Positions 45,083 to 56,482 of a stretch of 64,000 bases of DNA are shown piece after piece. The stretch covers positions 13,479,401 through 13,543,400 of the forward strand of contig CM034405.1 of assembly GCA_019925095.2 (NCBI GenBank). Reading direction: 5' to 3'. The notes under the pieces are model-generated. The model saw only the letters and a list, made by a program, of their open reading frames with translations, was not told the origin of the DNA and ran no database searches. The position numbers were made by a program, and so were the translations under genes. The first letter of the stretch is position 1, and each line of letters begins with the position of its first letter. The DNA is from Dendrolimus kikuchii (taxonomy: Eukaryota; Arthropoda; Insecta; Lepidoptera; Lasiocampidae).

Positions 45083-45400
45083 GTGTATGGCCCAGTTTCG
45101 TGAAGTCATGGTAGCGTAATGGCGTAAAGCGCACGCATCCCAAACACAAAGGGCGCGGGATCGATCCTGGCCATACAGCATGCACCACTTAGGCAGTTTT
45201 CTGACCTAATGTGCATATTGTTACAATTACAATGGTGAAGGAAAGCATCGTGATGCAACCTGCACATCGAGATAACCGATGTGTCAAACCTGCCAAGCCG
45301 CCTTGGACGAGCGTGGCGGGAATACTGTCCGTTCTAATATATAAATCCCCTATAATGGGAGGCCCGAGCCCAGCAGTGGAACTTTTATGGGCTGTTATTA
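45083..45400 (+). mobile_element. tRNA-derived SINE
   Basis: The head looks tRNA-like, with box A TAGCGTAATGG at 45112-45122 and box B GGGATCGATCC at 45157-45167, 34 bp apart, as in RNA polymerase III promoters. The body follows (GCATGCACCACTTAGGCAGT, ATCGAGATAACCGATGTG, GCGTGGCGGGAATACTGTCC) and ends near CCCAGCAGTGGAAC. Confidence 0.75.
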
Positions 45401-45767
45401 CATACAGGACCCAGATTCGAATTGAACGCATCGGAATACATAAGTATGGATGGATCTGGTTAAAATACAGATTACTTTTTATGTGGTCCGGTGTTATTTT
45501 GTATTGCTTAACTGGCAAACAGGCAGTCGGATCACTTAACGGAAAGCAGTTACCGTCGCCTATAGACGTTTGCAACGCTAGGGGCGGAGGCAACGGGTTC
45601 CCAGCCTTTAGGATGAGACAGAGGGGATGAGATAGGAGAGATGTAGAATGGAGGGATGGGATAGTGAAAGGATGAAGTGGGCCATCGGAACTCATCGTAC
45701 GAAATACGATTAGCCCAAGACTGACAGTTTCACGCCGATATTGTACAAGTGCCTACAACAAACATTT

Positions 45768-46515
45768 TAGGTAGATAACACTTTAATGACACCATTACAG
45801 AAAACTTACGAACTAGTATTATTCTAATTGTGTACAAAGGGCGATCTTATCGCTAAATAGGGATCTCTTAACCCGTATGTAGTGTCAGATATTTTTAATT
45901 TTCTAAACAAATATTTAAGTTACCAGTTGTTAGTAAAGTTATTAATAAGCTTCGAAAGGAATGTAATGTTTATATTTATATTTAATCATTTAGTTGTGTT
46001 TAGTTTTCCCGTTAGAAGTGTCATAGTAGGTATTAGATAGATTGAATAATTAATCTGGATGTAACTTGCTATTTATGTGTCTGTTCTTTTCCTAGATCAT
46101 AAGTATCCATTTTTGGTTTAGATGTATTATTATGTATTGATAATCCTTAAATTTATGGAAATACTGTAGGATACTTTCAATCGTAAATAAAAAAATAAAT
46201 ATTCTGTTAGAGCCTGGTATCACACCGACGGAACCGGCCCTAAGAACTGTATTCAAGATAATGATTCCAGCATGACTGTATCACGTCGAAGAATTAAGTA
46301 GGTACTTAGGTAGGTATATCATATTAAAACCCAAAAAAGGAAAGTAAAATCGTATGATTTTGAATGAATGAATGAATGAAAACACTTTGTTGTTCACCAA
46401 AATTAAAACTACGTTTTTAAAAACTAGATACAATAAATGTTGAACAAAGAGCGGCCTTATCGCTTAAAGCGATCTCTTCCAGGCAACCCCTTAAACTAAG
46501 GAAAATATTAAAAAA
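45768..46515. repeat. Two copies of the ATCTCTTCCAG repeat in AT-rich DNA
   Basis: The copies at 45768-45895 and 46375-46515 share AACACTTT and GCGATCTTATCGCT / GCGGCCTTATCGCT blocks. The second follows an (AATG) run at 46362-46378. The sequence between them is AT-rich with nothing recognised. Confidence 0.45.
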
Positions 46516-47581
46516 CATGACAATAAATAATATAAAGCATTCAAAATATATGAAATAAGTAAATAAAAATCTTTATCTATACTATATAAACACAGTACAT
46601 ATCATAATACATACAGAATAAGCAGCACTATTATACCTGAGAGGATTAAAAATAATTAAAAACCATGATTTTAAAAGAGTGACGGGTCGTTGCAGGAATA
46701 AACAACCCGTTCATTTTCAATATATGTAATTTCGTATATAATATTTACATAGCCGAAAGTAACAATATCAAATATATATTAGGATTTAAAGGGATTAAAT
46801 TATGTACATTTTCGTGCAAATTTTCTCTGTCTCTCTTGTGACATAACAGTTGTCAATTATAAACGTTCAATCTTGCCTACCAGGCAGTAGGCGGAGAGGT
46901 TTGTTTCGCCACAAGAGGATACTGACGTAGCTTGTCTGATGTTGAGTGGCAGTAAGTTCTATAAACGGACAGCCTGTACTACTCTACACAACTCCTGTGA
47001 AGGAGTTGTCAACGTAGGAAGAAGTGTGTACAGGTGTCATTAAGGAGAGATTATTTCTAGAGCGCAAATAACGGGAATGAGAAAGATGTAGGAAATCAAA
47101 ACGTTCCTTTAAATAAGGATCAAAAAGGATGTTGTACAAAAGTGATGTGTGATGAGAAAGTGATTTTGTTTCATATTAAGTTCTGAAATACAAAAATCGA
47201 TAGACTCCACCCCGTGCAACTGCTGTAACCATTCGTTGTCGACCAATATTTTAGCACCCCTATGTCCTCCAATCACGGCTGCGAAATCTGACGTTACCCT
47301 GATATAGCAAAGGGCAACTTTATTAATAGTCAAGCCAATTTGAACTTAATAATGCAATGTAAAGGTATGAAATTGTTTGGACGAAAACTTATATCATACC
47401 ATCCCATATTTTGGTATAGCTTGAAGATTATAATATTTTGATTTAGTCTACTTTGCTGTTCCGTAGATCTAACTTGGTTCCTACATTAGCCCAGTGATAA
47501 AGTGTTAAGAATATTTCAACTCCCTGGAGTTTGATTTCAATAAGTGGTGTGTGTAAAAGTATCAAGATTCATTTCCCGCTG

Positions 47582-50503
47582 ATGTCATACGGTAGTGAAC
47601 CGCCGCACGTTTGGAGCAGCTCAACGGTAATCAAAATAAAACATGTATTTAATCTCTACAGATTATTTCATTTCAATATAAAATTCTCATCTCCGATACG
47701 AGGATATCCGCAAAAAAACCAAAGTAACAGGCTTAGCTCATAAAATTGCATATCAGAAGTGACAATAAATCGTGCACATCAATAAGTTTACATTATAAAT
47801 ATATAAATTAGTATATATAAAATACAGTAAAATTAAAAAAGTTATAAAATCAAAAAGCAATAAAAACAAAACTATAATAATATTAAGGACCTTTATGTAA
47901 AAGTTTTTGAAATATGAAGTAAAAATACAAAAAGAAATACAATATACAAATAAGAAAGATAAATAAAATAAACTACAAGATAAAAAAGGCCGGACAAATC
48001 TTATTCGTCTGGTGGAGGAGAAAAAAAAATCGGCCACATCTGTTCCAGGAACGCAGATAGGTGTATATCACCTCCGAGTTGTGTTTTTTTTAACAGTCCC
48101 TACAAGCCTTGCGTCCCACTAATATAGTCAGAGTCTTGGTAAATAGGCATTCTTTTGGTTCGGACGTTCTTTTCCGAACTGTTTACGGTGCTGTTTTGTC
48201 TTTTCCGCAGTCGTTAATTTATTTACAATTTCAAGTGTAGTATTGGATGTCCACTAGTCCAGTCGACTGATGATCTATTCAAGATCGCCTTATACGAAAT
48301 GCGAAAAACCTTGATATGTTGCAAAAATTAGGGTATGTTAAGCAGTGGACAGCGATTGGCTGACTACGAAGACTAAATAACTTGAAGCACTTAGTGACTA
48401 AGCATATATTTTTTTAAAGTTAATGTCTCTTCTCTATTTAAGATTGTGAAGTCTTGTGCATATTATTATATATTTGATGGGTTGGTAGGGCAGCGAAGTG
48501 TCGCCGTACGGTCCTTTGTGGGACGCGCCGCCGGCACCAGTACCCTACCCGGACATCCTGGCCTTTCCACCGGCTGATTTGGGTAACTATCTTGTTTTGT
48601 ACTTTTCTTTTCTATTTATATTATTTTTCAAATTCCCTGTTTCCTATATTCTAGAGACGTTTGTTACATCTAAGGAACCCTTCGTGGCTCGTGGATTGCC
48701 AAGCACTTATTCGTTTTTTTTCTTTGACTTCATATTCCGTAATGGTACCTGTTGAATTTGTCATTTGGTATACTTGAATTATTCTATCTTCATCTCTAGT
48801 CTCCAAAAAACATAAATATCTACTAAACTTCACAAAATAAATTGGATAAGTGCTTGGCAGTCTGCACACAACAAAGGGACGCGACAAACGTCAACGGTTT
48901 CCGTCAACGGAACCACAGAAAAAACATTCAATCAAAGTATCCCATAGGTATCTGAAAAATTACCGAAAGGATTCAAAACAATTTTTCTTCAAAGATTTTT
49001 TAAACTAATGCATAGTGTAGAACTTATACTTTCCAGAATAATACCTTGGAAATAATATCAGCTACAGGATGACAGAAAATGATATAACGATCTGAGAAAC
49101 CTCATCAAAATCAGCTCAGCAGTATCAAAGTTAGAAAATCTCGGGATACTCCAATGTTTAACGATATCCACGTTCAGAATATGTAGTAGATTTATAATTG
49201 TTCTAAAGCTGTAATAACTTAGTCTTGATATCATAATCTTCATGGAACCAGTGTGGTCGGCGGCTGGTTGCGGCGGTCGTGGTAGCGCGCGCTCAACGCC
49301 AGGTGGCAAGAAACCGCGGCGGCGCGTTGCGTCCGTCGCACAGCGCCGCGCAGCCAACATACGCGAACGCCGGCGCATGTTCAACCTCAATGAAGCGTTC
49401 GACAAGTTAAGGAGGAAGGTGGGTAATCATAACCTCGCGTTTAGATACTTCTGCGGCCGCAACTAGGTGAGTGACGAGGGAATTGGGCAGCTCAAGTATG
49501 CCGTGTTCAACATAACGCCGTTTTCTTATTTGTCAGCGCACGGCGAATCGGTATGCACGACATACGGTATCGTACCGAAAGCATACGGAGTAACTATATT
49601 CCTATTAACATTTCTTGATGCGCTCGGCTCAGGATTTGGTTTATTATGAATGATAATTAATGTGTTTATATACTCGCGTTCGATTCTTCTATCGCCACTT
49701 TCTTGCTTGCTGTCGGGTAAATGTGTATAATGTAACTATAAATGAGGTATTAAAAAGCTGTTTGACTTAAGCTTCCTTTCTATGGCAACAAAATAATAAT
49801 CAATGTATATCATGGAGTTCTGTTATAATTTTTCTTAGACGTTGGCGAAAATTGGACGCAATATTAACTCACTTCTGTTTAAAGAAAATTTCCATCAGAT
49901 TTAGTTTATTTTCTATTATCTTTGTTAAATTGTTCTGTATTCTTTATATAAGCTATGCAAAGAGTACAAAAATAGCGTAAATTTATCACAGTGACATCAC
50001 TGGATGTCGATATGAATGAATGGTTTTTGGTCTCCATTACTAAAAAGTTATGTTAGTTTCTGCTTTTAAAAATGCGAAATAATAGTCTACTAAGCATAAT
50101 GTCGCGGTCACTGGAGTTTCGTAGTGTTGGCTAACTTAGTTCCCAGGATTACAAAAAAACCCAGGGACGATTCCTAGGAGGGTATTTTATCCGAGTTATT
50201 AGAGTTATCCGTCTTTTGTTTATTACATACCAATAACACAAGCGGAACTTGCCTAGTTGGAAATATAGAATGTGTGATTCATTGTTATTATTTATTGATT
50301 GTAATGTTTCGTCTTATTCCTAGGTCCCAACATTCGCATACGAGAAACGTCTTTCCCGCATCGAGACTCTGCGCCTGGCCATCACGTACATAAGCTTCAT
50401 GTGCGAGCTGCTCCATGGCTCGCCGCAGCCGCATCACCCTCCACACCCTGGCTTGCATTCTTCCAGACATGTATTTGATGCCGAAGTGCCATGGTGTGCT
50501 TAG
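47582..50503 (+). CDS. Fer3: bHLH transcription factor, Fer3/FERD3L type, complete
   Basis: Fer3 proteins are nuclear class II bHLH factors of the PTF1A/FERD3L group that bind E-boxes, presumably with Daughterless, during neural development. Four exons join in phase: 47582-47626, 48489-48582, 49252-49418 and 50324-50503 (TAG at 50501); product 161 aa. Exon 1 gives [15 protein letters not shown], exon 2 continues [16 protein letters not shown]. The bHLH reads [35 protein letters not shown], then [20 protein letters not shown] and YISFMCELL, which to my memory is the Fer3/FERD3L signature rather than Fer1 or Fer2. A phase-0 intron splits the domain at the end of helix 1. The C-terminus is short and His/Pro-rich. 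The exon 3 acceptor (GGAACCAG) has a weak pyrimidine tract but is the phase-compatible one. The ATG chosen is the first in its frame. Confidence 0.88.
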
Positions 50504-50647
50504 AGAATCGTTAAGTAAAACAGGTTATAGATGCCTTGAAGCGATCATAGTATAGAGGACTTCTTACTCTTAAATGCCTTCCATCATTTTTTCATATCGA
50601 ATTTCATCAAATTTTTAAGCGGTTTCATCGAAAATTATTACCCGTGC

Positions 50648-50936
50648 AGGAACGGACAAAGATTACAATTTCCTACAACCGCGCGGCCTGTCGTAAGTAA
50701 TAAAAAAATTACCCTCAGACAGGTGGTAGGGTATTTGCCCGTTTGCATGACTAACAGCCCTGGTCTAGGGTATGCCACCATAACAACCTATAGTTGTATT
50801 CCAGCATTATTGCCAGCTTGCTGTCTCCCTTTGGAGAGTGTCTTTGGTGTTATAAATATCCATAGGCAATGGTACCCACTTTTCATCAAGTGCGCCGTCT
50901 ACCTGTCTGCTGAACTCGTGCAATAAAAAAAAAGTG
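50648..50936. repeat. About 300-bp interspersed repeat (reverse copy)
   Basis: Begins GTGCAGGAACGGACAAAGAT, includes GACAGGTGGTAGGGTATTTG and ends near GCCGTCTACCTGTCTGCTGA. It lies about 145 bp downstream of the Fer3 stop. Confidence 0.6.
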
Positions 50937-51674
50937 TGTGTATGTAGTTTATACGCAGTAGAAGTGTAACAAAGTGTGTCAAGGGGTGGGAGGAATTCTA
51001 AATTTCGTGACGTCACATTTCATATATTATATCGTTATAATATAAATATTTAAGCTTCAAAACATGAAATTTGAAGTAAATATATGTATGAGTATAGTGT
51101 ATAAATATTAGGCTTAGTCCTATAGATTTATGTGTTTATCTCTTTTTAGTTTCATCGAGTTTCAAATCACAAAGATTCCAAAAAAATTTCACTTGAAAAA
51201 GAAAATGATAGGTGAAATTTGTTTGAAAATAGGCCTTCAGGTTCGAAAAATAATAATTGTGGATTGTTATGTAGGCTTACACAATCAAAAGTATCTCAAT
51301 GGATGCAATATTACAATCGCGATAATCGACTCGCTTTTCGACTGAATAATCGAGATATATTGGTTCTAATTGTTTCGATATTTAAATCAAACATTGGTCG
51401 GCGGAAGACATCGGTCGTATTTGGTGCTCGTAAGACGCGATAATTCATTGCTTTTGAGTACCGCCATCAAGTGGAAAAATTAGCTGGAGATTAATAAGAT
51501 TTGGTTGGGGCTCCGATTTATACAAACCAATGATTATATGTCATGAGTAAATAGATATCTAGTGAGTAAACGTACTCCATCCTAAATTGTATTGTGATTT
51601 AACATCAGATGAGATAGCTATCAAACCTTTCAAAATAAAATCATCCGTGAATCATTTCCCTAAAACCATCGACT

Positions 51675-52183
51675 AATGGCCTGTCCCTATATCTCACCAA
51701 CGGTTAATTTGCCTTATAGTTGATTAAAATTTAACATAAGCTCCATACAAGTAATGTTAAAATTCAACCAATGGTAAGGCAAGTCAATGAATAGTAAGAT
51801 ATAGGAAGCGGCCATACGGCAGCAAGCGAGTGTCATCGACATGCTTGAATAATTAAATTTATTAACTCGAAAATCACATTATTGCGCATCCTTCAGTGAG
51901 GTAGAAGTGGTAGTAATAGAAAGTTATTATTAGTTCCTGTTTTTATTCTGTTCAGAAATTATCATTCTTTATTGTTTTAATTTTTTACTGCATGAGTTCA
52001 GCAGACAGGCAGACGGCCCACTTGATGGAAAGCGGTTACCATCGCCTATGGATATTTGCAACCTCAAAGGCGTTACAAATACGCTGTTGCTCTCTAAAAG
52101 GAGACGCGGCATACTGTAGACTAGGGGTGGTAGCTATCCAGTCGGGCAAACATCCTACCACCTGGCTGTGGATTGTTTAATCT
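51675..52183. repeat. Palindromic MITE copy followed by a 300-bp repeat fragment
   Basis: 51675-51815 is a MITE beginning ATGGCCTGTCCCTATATCTC and ending ATATAGGAAGCGGCCAT. 51987-52183 is a forward fragment of the 300-bp repeat (CAGACAGGCAGACGGCCCAC, GGTTACCATCGCCTATGG). Confidence 0.6.
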
Positions 52184-52774
52184 AATGAAGCTTTTGTAAT
52201 ACGAGGAAGGAATCCAGATAATTCTGTTAGCGTGATTCATATATTGTGTAAGCATGTGATGGTCGTTGTGGTAATCGTAAGGTTAAATAATCAAGCGGTT
52301 CTGAGTGTTTTAAGTTTATTGAATTTAAATATGAACAAGTGGCCGTGTAAGAATGGGATTCGAGAATGAAGGGTTTCAGAATGTGATCGTAGTACCATTT
52401 AGCATTTATATAATACACATTTCTTTTTGAAGAAGTTCACATGTATTGTATGAAACGCGTGTATCGATTGTTGCAAAAATATATTAAGTAACTCAAATCA
52501 GTACCTATATAATTTATTGTATAAGAAAGTGTACTATCTATCAATTAATTATTGTCTTCCACTAGTCATTTACTGTAAGGTTTTATAGTTATAATAAATT
52601 AATTAAAATTATCATTACTATTTGTTTTTTTCTTGCTTAGATCTTAGATAAATAAATTATTGACAATTTTGTCAGGTGGATTGGAAGGAATTTATTCTAC
52701 AATTATCTCTAGTAAAGATACTGACATACATAAATCGACGCTTAAGGTGAGTTTATTCTCGAATGCACAAGCTT

Positions 52775-52867
52775 ACGGTCTTATTCATAGAGAGTTAAAG
52801 TAAATTAGAAAGATTCTTTAAGAAACATAAGGAAGCGTTCAAACTTACTTTCTATGAATAAGACCGT
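52775..52867. mobile_element. 93-bp MITE
   Basis: ACGGTCTTATTCATAGAGAG at 52775 is inverted at its right end (CTTTCTATGAATAAGACCGT, to 52867). It is too short to code for anything. Confidence 0.75.
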
Positions 52868-53206
52868 TTGTCTTCAAATGCTTTTTGTCGTTCGTTTTCG
52901 TCGAATCATCTCAAAAATTCGACAGCATTGGGCGAAAACGAACGTCAAACGCGTTCAAGAGTATTTTTTGTGGACCGTTGTCATTTTCATGTTATTAGAT
53001 ATTTCTATCAGTATGATTACCGGTTCTAAAATATGTTCCTATTTCAACGTATGAAATAAAATAAAATGGAAAAGGAATTTTAGGAATGAGAACCGTCGGG
53101 TAGAAATCGTAACTATGAAAAGTTCCTAAATTCTACATAATGAGACTCTTTAAAAGGGGGTGCAAACAAATATTTAAAGCCTAAAGGCAGTCAAGACGTC
53201 GTCCTT

Positions 53207-53397
53207 ATAGCCAGTTCCTACATTTTACTATTCATTAAATTACCATCACCATCATTCACCATCGACTGAATTTTAATATTACTTGCATGGAATTTATGTC
53301 AAATTTTAACCGAAAGTAGTACTATTACTACTATTGGTAAAAAATTGAAATAAATTGACCTGTAGATACGGTTGGTAAGCTATAGGAACCGGCCATT
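53207..53397. mobile_element. Palindromic MITE (GGCCGGTTCCTATA family), expanded copy
   Basis: Starts TATAGCCAGTTCCTACATTT and ends AAGCTATAGGAACCGGCCAT, with extra internal ACCATCACCATCATTCACC and ACTATTACTACTATTGG tracts. Confidence 0.65.
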
Positions 53398-54102
53398 CGA
53401 TATATACAGGCGGAGTGTAACCACTTACAATCAAATATTGTATACAAGCAAACATAAAAAGGGTAAATGCTGTCAGAAAGGATTCTTCTCATTGTTTTAG
53501 ACATTTTATTATTTAGACCATGTGAACGAAACCACCCACTTTTGGTTAATCAGTTAGTGAAATTGACACGTGCTTCGATAAACCGGTAGGTTCAGATAGC
53601 AATAGATTTGGTTTTTTTGATACTTGTTATATTCATGATAGTAATCTACTAGAGCGGCTGCTTTAGGCCCCTAAATAGTTCAAAAATGAAAAAGAAACTC
53701 TTAATTGCCTTATATTGATTTGGCCTACAATCGTATTTAGATTCCAGTCAAAGCGGACATGGTACCCTAAAATGAATTGTACAAATATGTGACGATTACG
53801 CATCAAAATCATTAGCTAATTAATCTTTATAAATTTACGTTGAATCATTTTTAATTAAGAACTTTCCCTACAAATGAGTGTTGTGAAGATAATAAATATT
53901 GCGAATTTGCAAATAATGCGTTTAGTTTGTCCCAATCGGTTTGAGTGTTATTTATAGTAGTAATAAATGCTTGCAAGTCATAGTGAGTGTAAGTTTGAAG
54001 ATGCGTTGGAAATTTGTTTATGTGAGTATTTATAGAGTGGATATTATTAGTTATTTGTATAAATATGTAAATAGTAATGTTCATAAAGTAAATAAACAAA
54101 AA

Positions 54103-56150
54103 TATAGGGTAAGGTTGCGCAAGTTCCCCTCTACCCCAAAAGAATAATGATATAATGTTTATGGTAACTTAAATTAAACAAAACCAGCTTTTACAGCTTA
54201 AACTGTTATAAAATTTTAGAACAAAGCAAAAATCTTTGAGCTAAATAGTCATTATAACGTTTTACAAAAAAGTACCTTCGGTCTGATTAAGGTGTCCAGT
54301 TCTCTAATTCGTACCATATGTCTGCGATAAACAGAACTTTTTCAATCATTACAACCCAATTTCATTACTTCATAATATTATTCTATTATAAATCACACAT
54401 GTCACTCGCCTTACATACGTCTATCATAAATATTGCTAATAAATAATATATATAAATTATAAACATAAAAAAGCTGTAAAACACAAAATATACAAGTGAA
54501 ATCGACACAGCCTTTTAAATTTACCATATTAACAAAACACCATATATAGCCTAAACCGTACTTAGAATAAGACATCAATGAGAACATCATAAACTATTTA
54601 AAAAAGTTACCACATAATATAATACCATACAATATAACAATAGATCATATGATATTGAACACAAACAACACATACTGTCACTAAAAGTATCGTCTACGTT
54701 AAAATCAATCTTATTGTTTTTCATTTCAGTTTTCTTGTCCTTATTAAAGCAATGTGTTAATTTATATTTTTCTGAAAGTTCGTATGCTAACTTCTGTATT
54801 TCAGTATTAGCATTCAAATAGAAACTAGAGTTAAATTTATAACATTATACACTAATTCGTTTTCTATTTCTGTTGTCATATCGTTGAAATCTTAATAACA
54901 TTCATAACAAAATGTTCGTAAAATGAAAACTACTGGGCCAAACTATGTTAAATTTTTAGGAGACCAAATGGCAACTATTCCGCATCGAACTAAAAAAGAA
55001 TTACGTAAATCGGATCATAAATCTCAGCGTAATCATCGGTATACATACATAAAAAAAACATACCAATCAAGTTGAGAACCTTCTCCTTTTGGAAGTCGGT
55101 TAAAAATTTGCTATCAATCAGTAAAAAATCACATTGGAATTCGCCTCTTTTTAATCTGACCCTTTTAAATTATTTCCCGAAAAACATCGCGGGATTTCCA
55201 TTATCATAGCGTAGCGACAGTTCACCATCGTAATGTTTCAATAATGCTTCGTTCATATCTTCCTGCTTCAAAGTATTATATGCTTTGATCCTCATATTAT
55301 ACAACTGACGAAGAAAATGTGAATTAGCAAATATTTTATCTCAAAGCCTAAGTCGTACCGGTTTCAGAGATACGAGTTAAGTAACTACATTGTCAATGTT
55401 TTCAATTAAAACTATTGACATTACATTGAAATATTAATGATGACTAATTAACGACAGAATAACACCATAGATAAAAACGCATCACAAAAATAACTTAATA
55501 AGCGCGTTCCTCCTCCATATAACCTACGACTGAACTTCCAATTTTAGTAAAAACACTGAGAAAACCTTACATTTGTGGGGGTTGATTAAGTTATGTGGTG
55601 CGTCGACAATGGTTCTCCGTTGAATAGGGTGACGCAACACTAGGCGAGATCCCATGGCTCTTTTGCCGTGAGGGCAGTACATAAGACGACGAGTTGCTGT
55701 ACTCCTGCAGTATATTTATTTCTTAATTGTTCCTAATGTAATTTAGACTATATACACAGAATCCTTATCGTTTACGTGATGTGCACACCAGTATTCTAAT
55801 CAATATTAAATATTATATTTACACCTTTATGAGATTGGACATTTTTGATGATATGGAAAAACGCCCAATTTTATCGACAGCTCTAAGACCGATATCTATT
55901 AACTGTATTTTCTTAGCATCACGTTTACGCGTTGACCACAGTCTTAACTGTGCTAATACATCAATAAATTGGTGGATGGAACGTGACGCAACACATTTAA
56001 AATATTTCTCGATGAAGAGAGATGGGTTGTCACCTACTGGTTTTAGTTTACTCACACACACCCCAGGACACTTCTTGTAGATATGAGACGAGATGTTGAC
56101 GGAGTACGACTTAGGCGGTAGTACCACTTGCGCAACCTTCCCCTACTATA
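54103..56150 (-). mobile_element. Pogo/Tigger-like element, decayed
   Basis: Near-terminal inverted sequences share AAGGTTGCGCAAGT (54111-54124 forward; 56127-56140 reversed), each starting TATAG at the outer side. Inside, on the minus strand, 54890-54587 reads ENELVYNVINLTLV, then after a frame change YLNANTEIQKLAYELSEKYK and LTHCFNKDKK, resembling the CENP-B-type DNA-binding region of pogo/Tigger transposases. A repeat shared with 33955-34180 lies at 55600-55760. No DDE domain remains. Confidence 0.55.
54587..54890 (-). pseudogene. Pogo-like transposase N-terminal fragment
   Basis: EIQKLAYELSEKYKLTH plus FNKDKK matches the family pattern (D/E)xxKLAYxLAExxxLxHxFNxxxKxAG. The expected following AGKDWxxxFLxRHP is gone, and a frameshift separates the upstream EELV-like part. 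This is a dead remnant. Confidence 0.6.
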
Positions 56151-56482
56151 ATTATAATAAAAGTACTATATAAAATATAAGATGACAAGTATGAGTTAGC
56201 TGTTATAGCATTACGCATAGAAGAAGAACGCTATATCTTCCATGCTTATAGCTATACTAAACTTTAATAACTTTAAAGTGTTACCTTAACTGTTAACTTA
56301 TAATAAAAGCCTGCCGCTACAATCTGAGTACTGGGATGGTTCTTTGAATGTATTGGTTGAATTTTAAAAGCCTGATTTATTTTTTCATTAATTAAGTACT
56401 TATTTAACTTCCGTCTAATTCCCTATTAATTATTGGTGGGACACATGTCTACTTAAACGACAACTTAATACTTAAATGAAAA

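Noticed and set aside
45189..45695. Long overlapping frames on both strands (168 and 139 codons)
   Set aside because: They run through a tRNA-derived SINE and a fragment of the 300-bp repeat; the sequence is explained by those elements.
47109..47333. Minus-strand frame (GGHRGAKILVDNEWLQQLHG)
   Set aside because: The peptide looks non-random, but the sequence continues with stops and resembles the tail of a retroelement ORF; I could not support a gene or name the element.
47753..48037. Minus-strand frame of 94 codons rich in Phe, Ile and Tyr
   Set aside because: It lies in the first Fer3 intron, in A-rich DNA, and its hydrophobic content follows from base composition.
55819..56127. Minus-strand frame of 102 codons (MVLPPKSYSV...)
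   Set aside because: It begins inside the right inverted tip of the pogo-like element, has an equally long frame on the opposite strand and shows no known domain, so it is probably transposon sequence.
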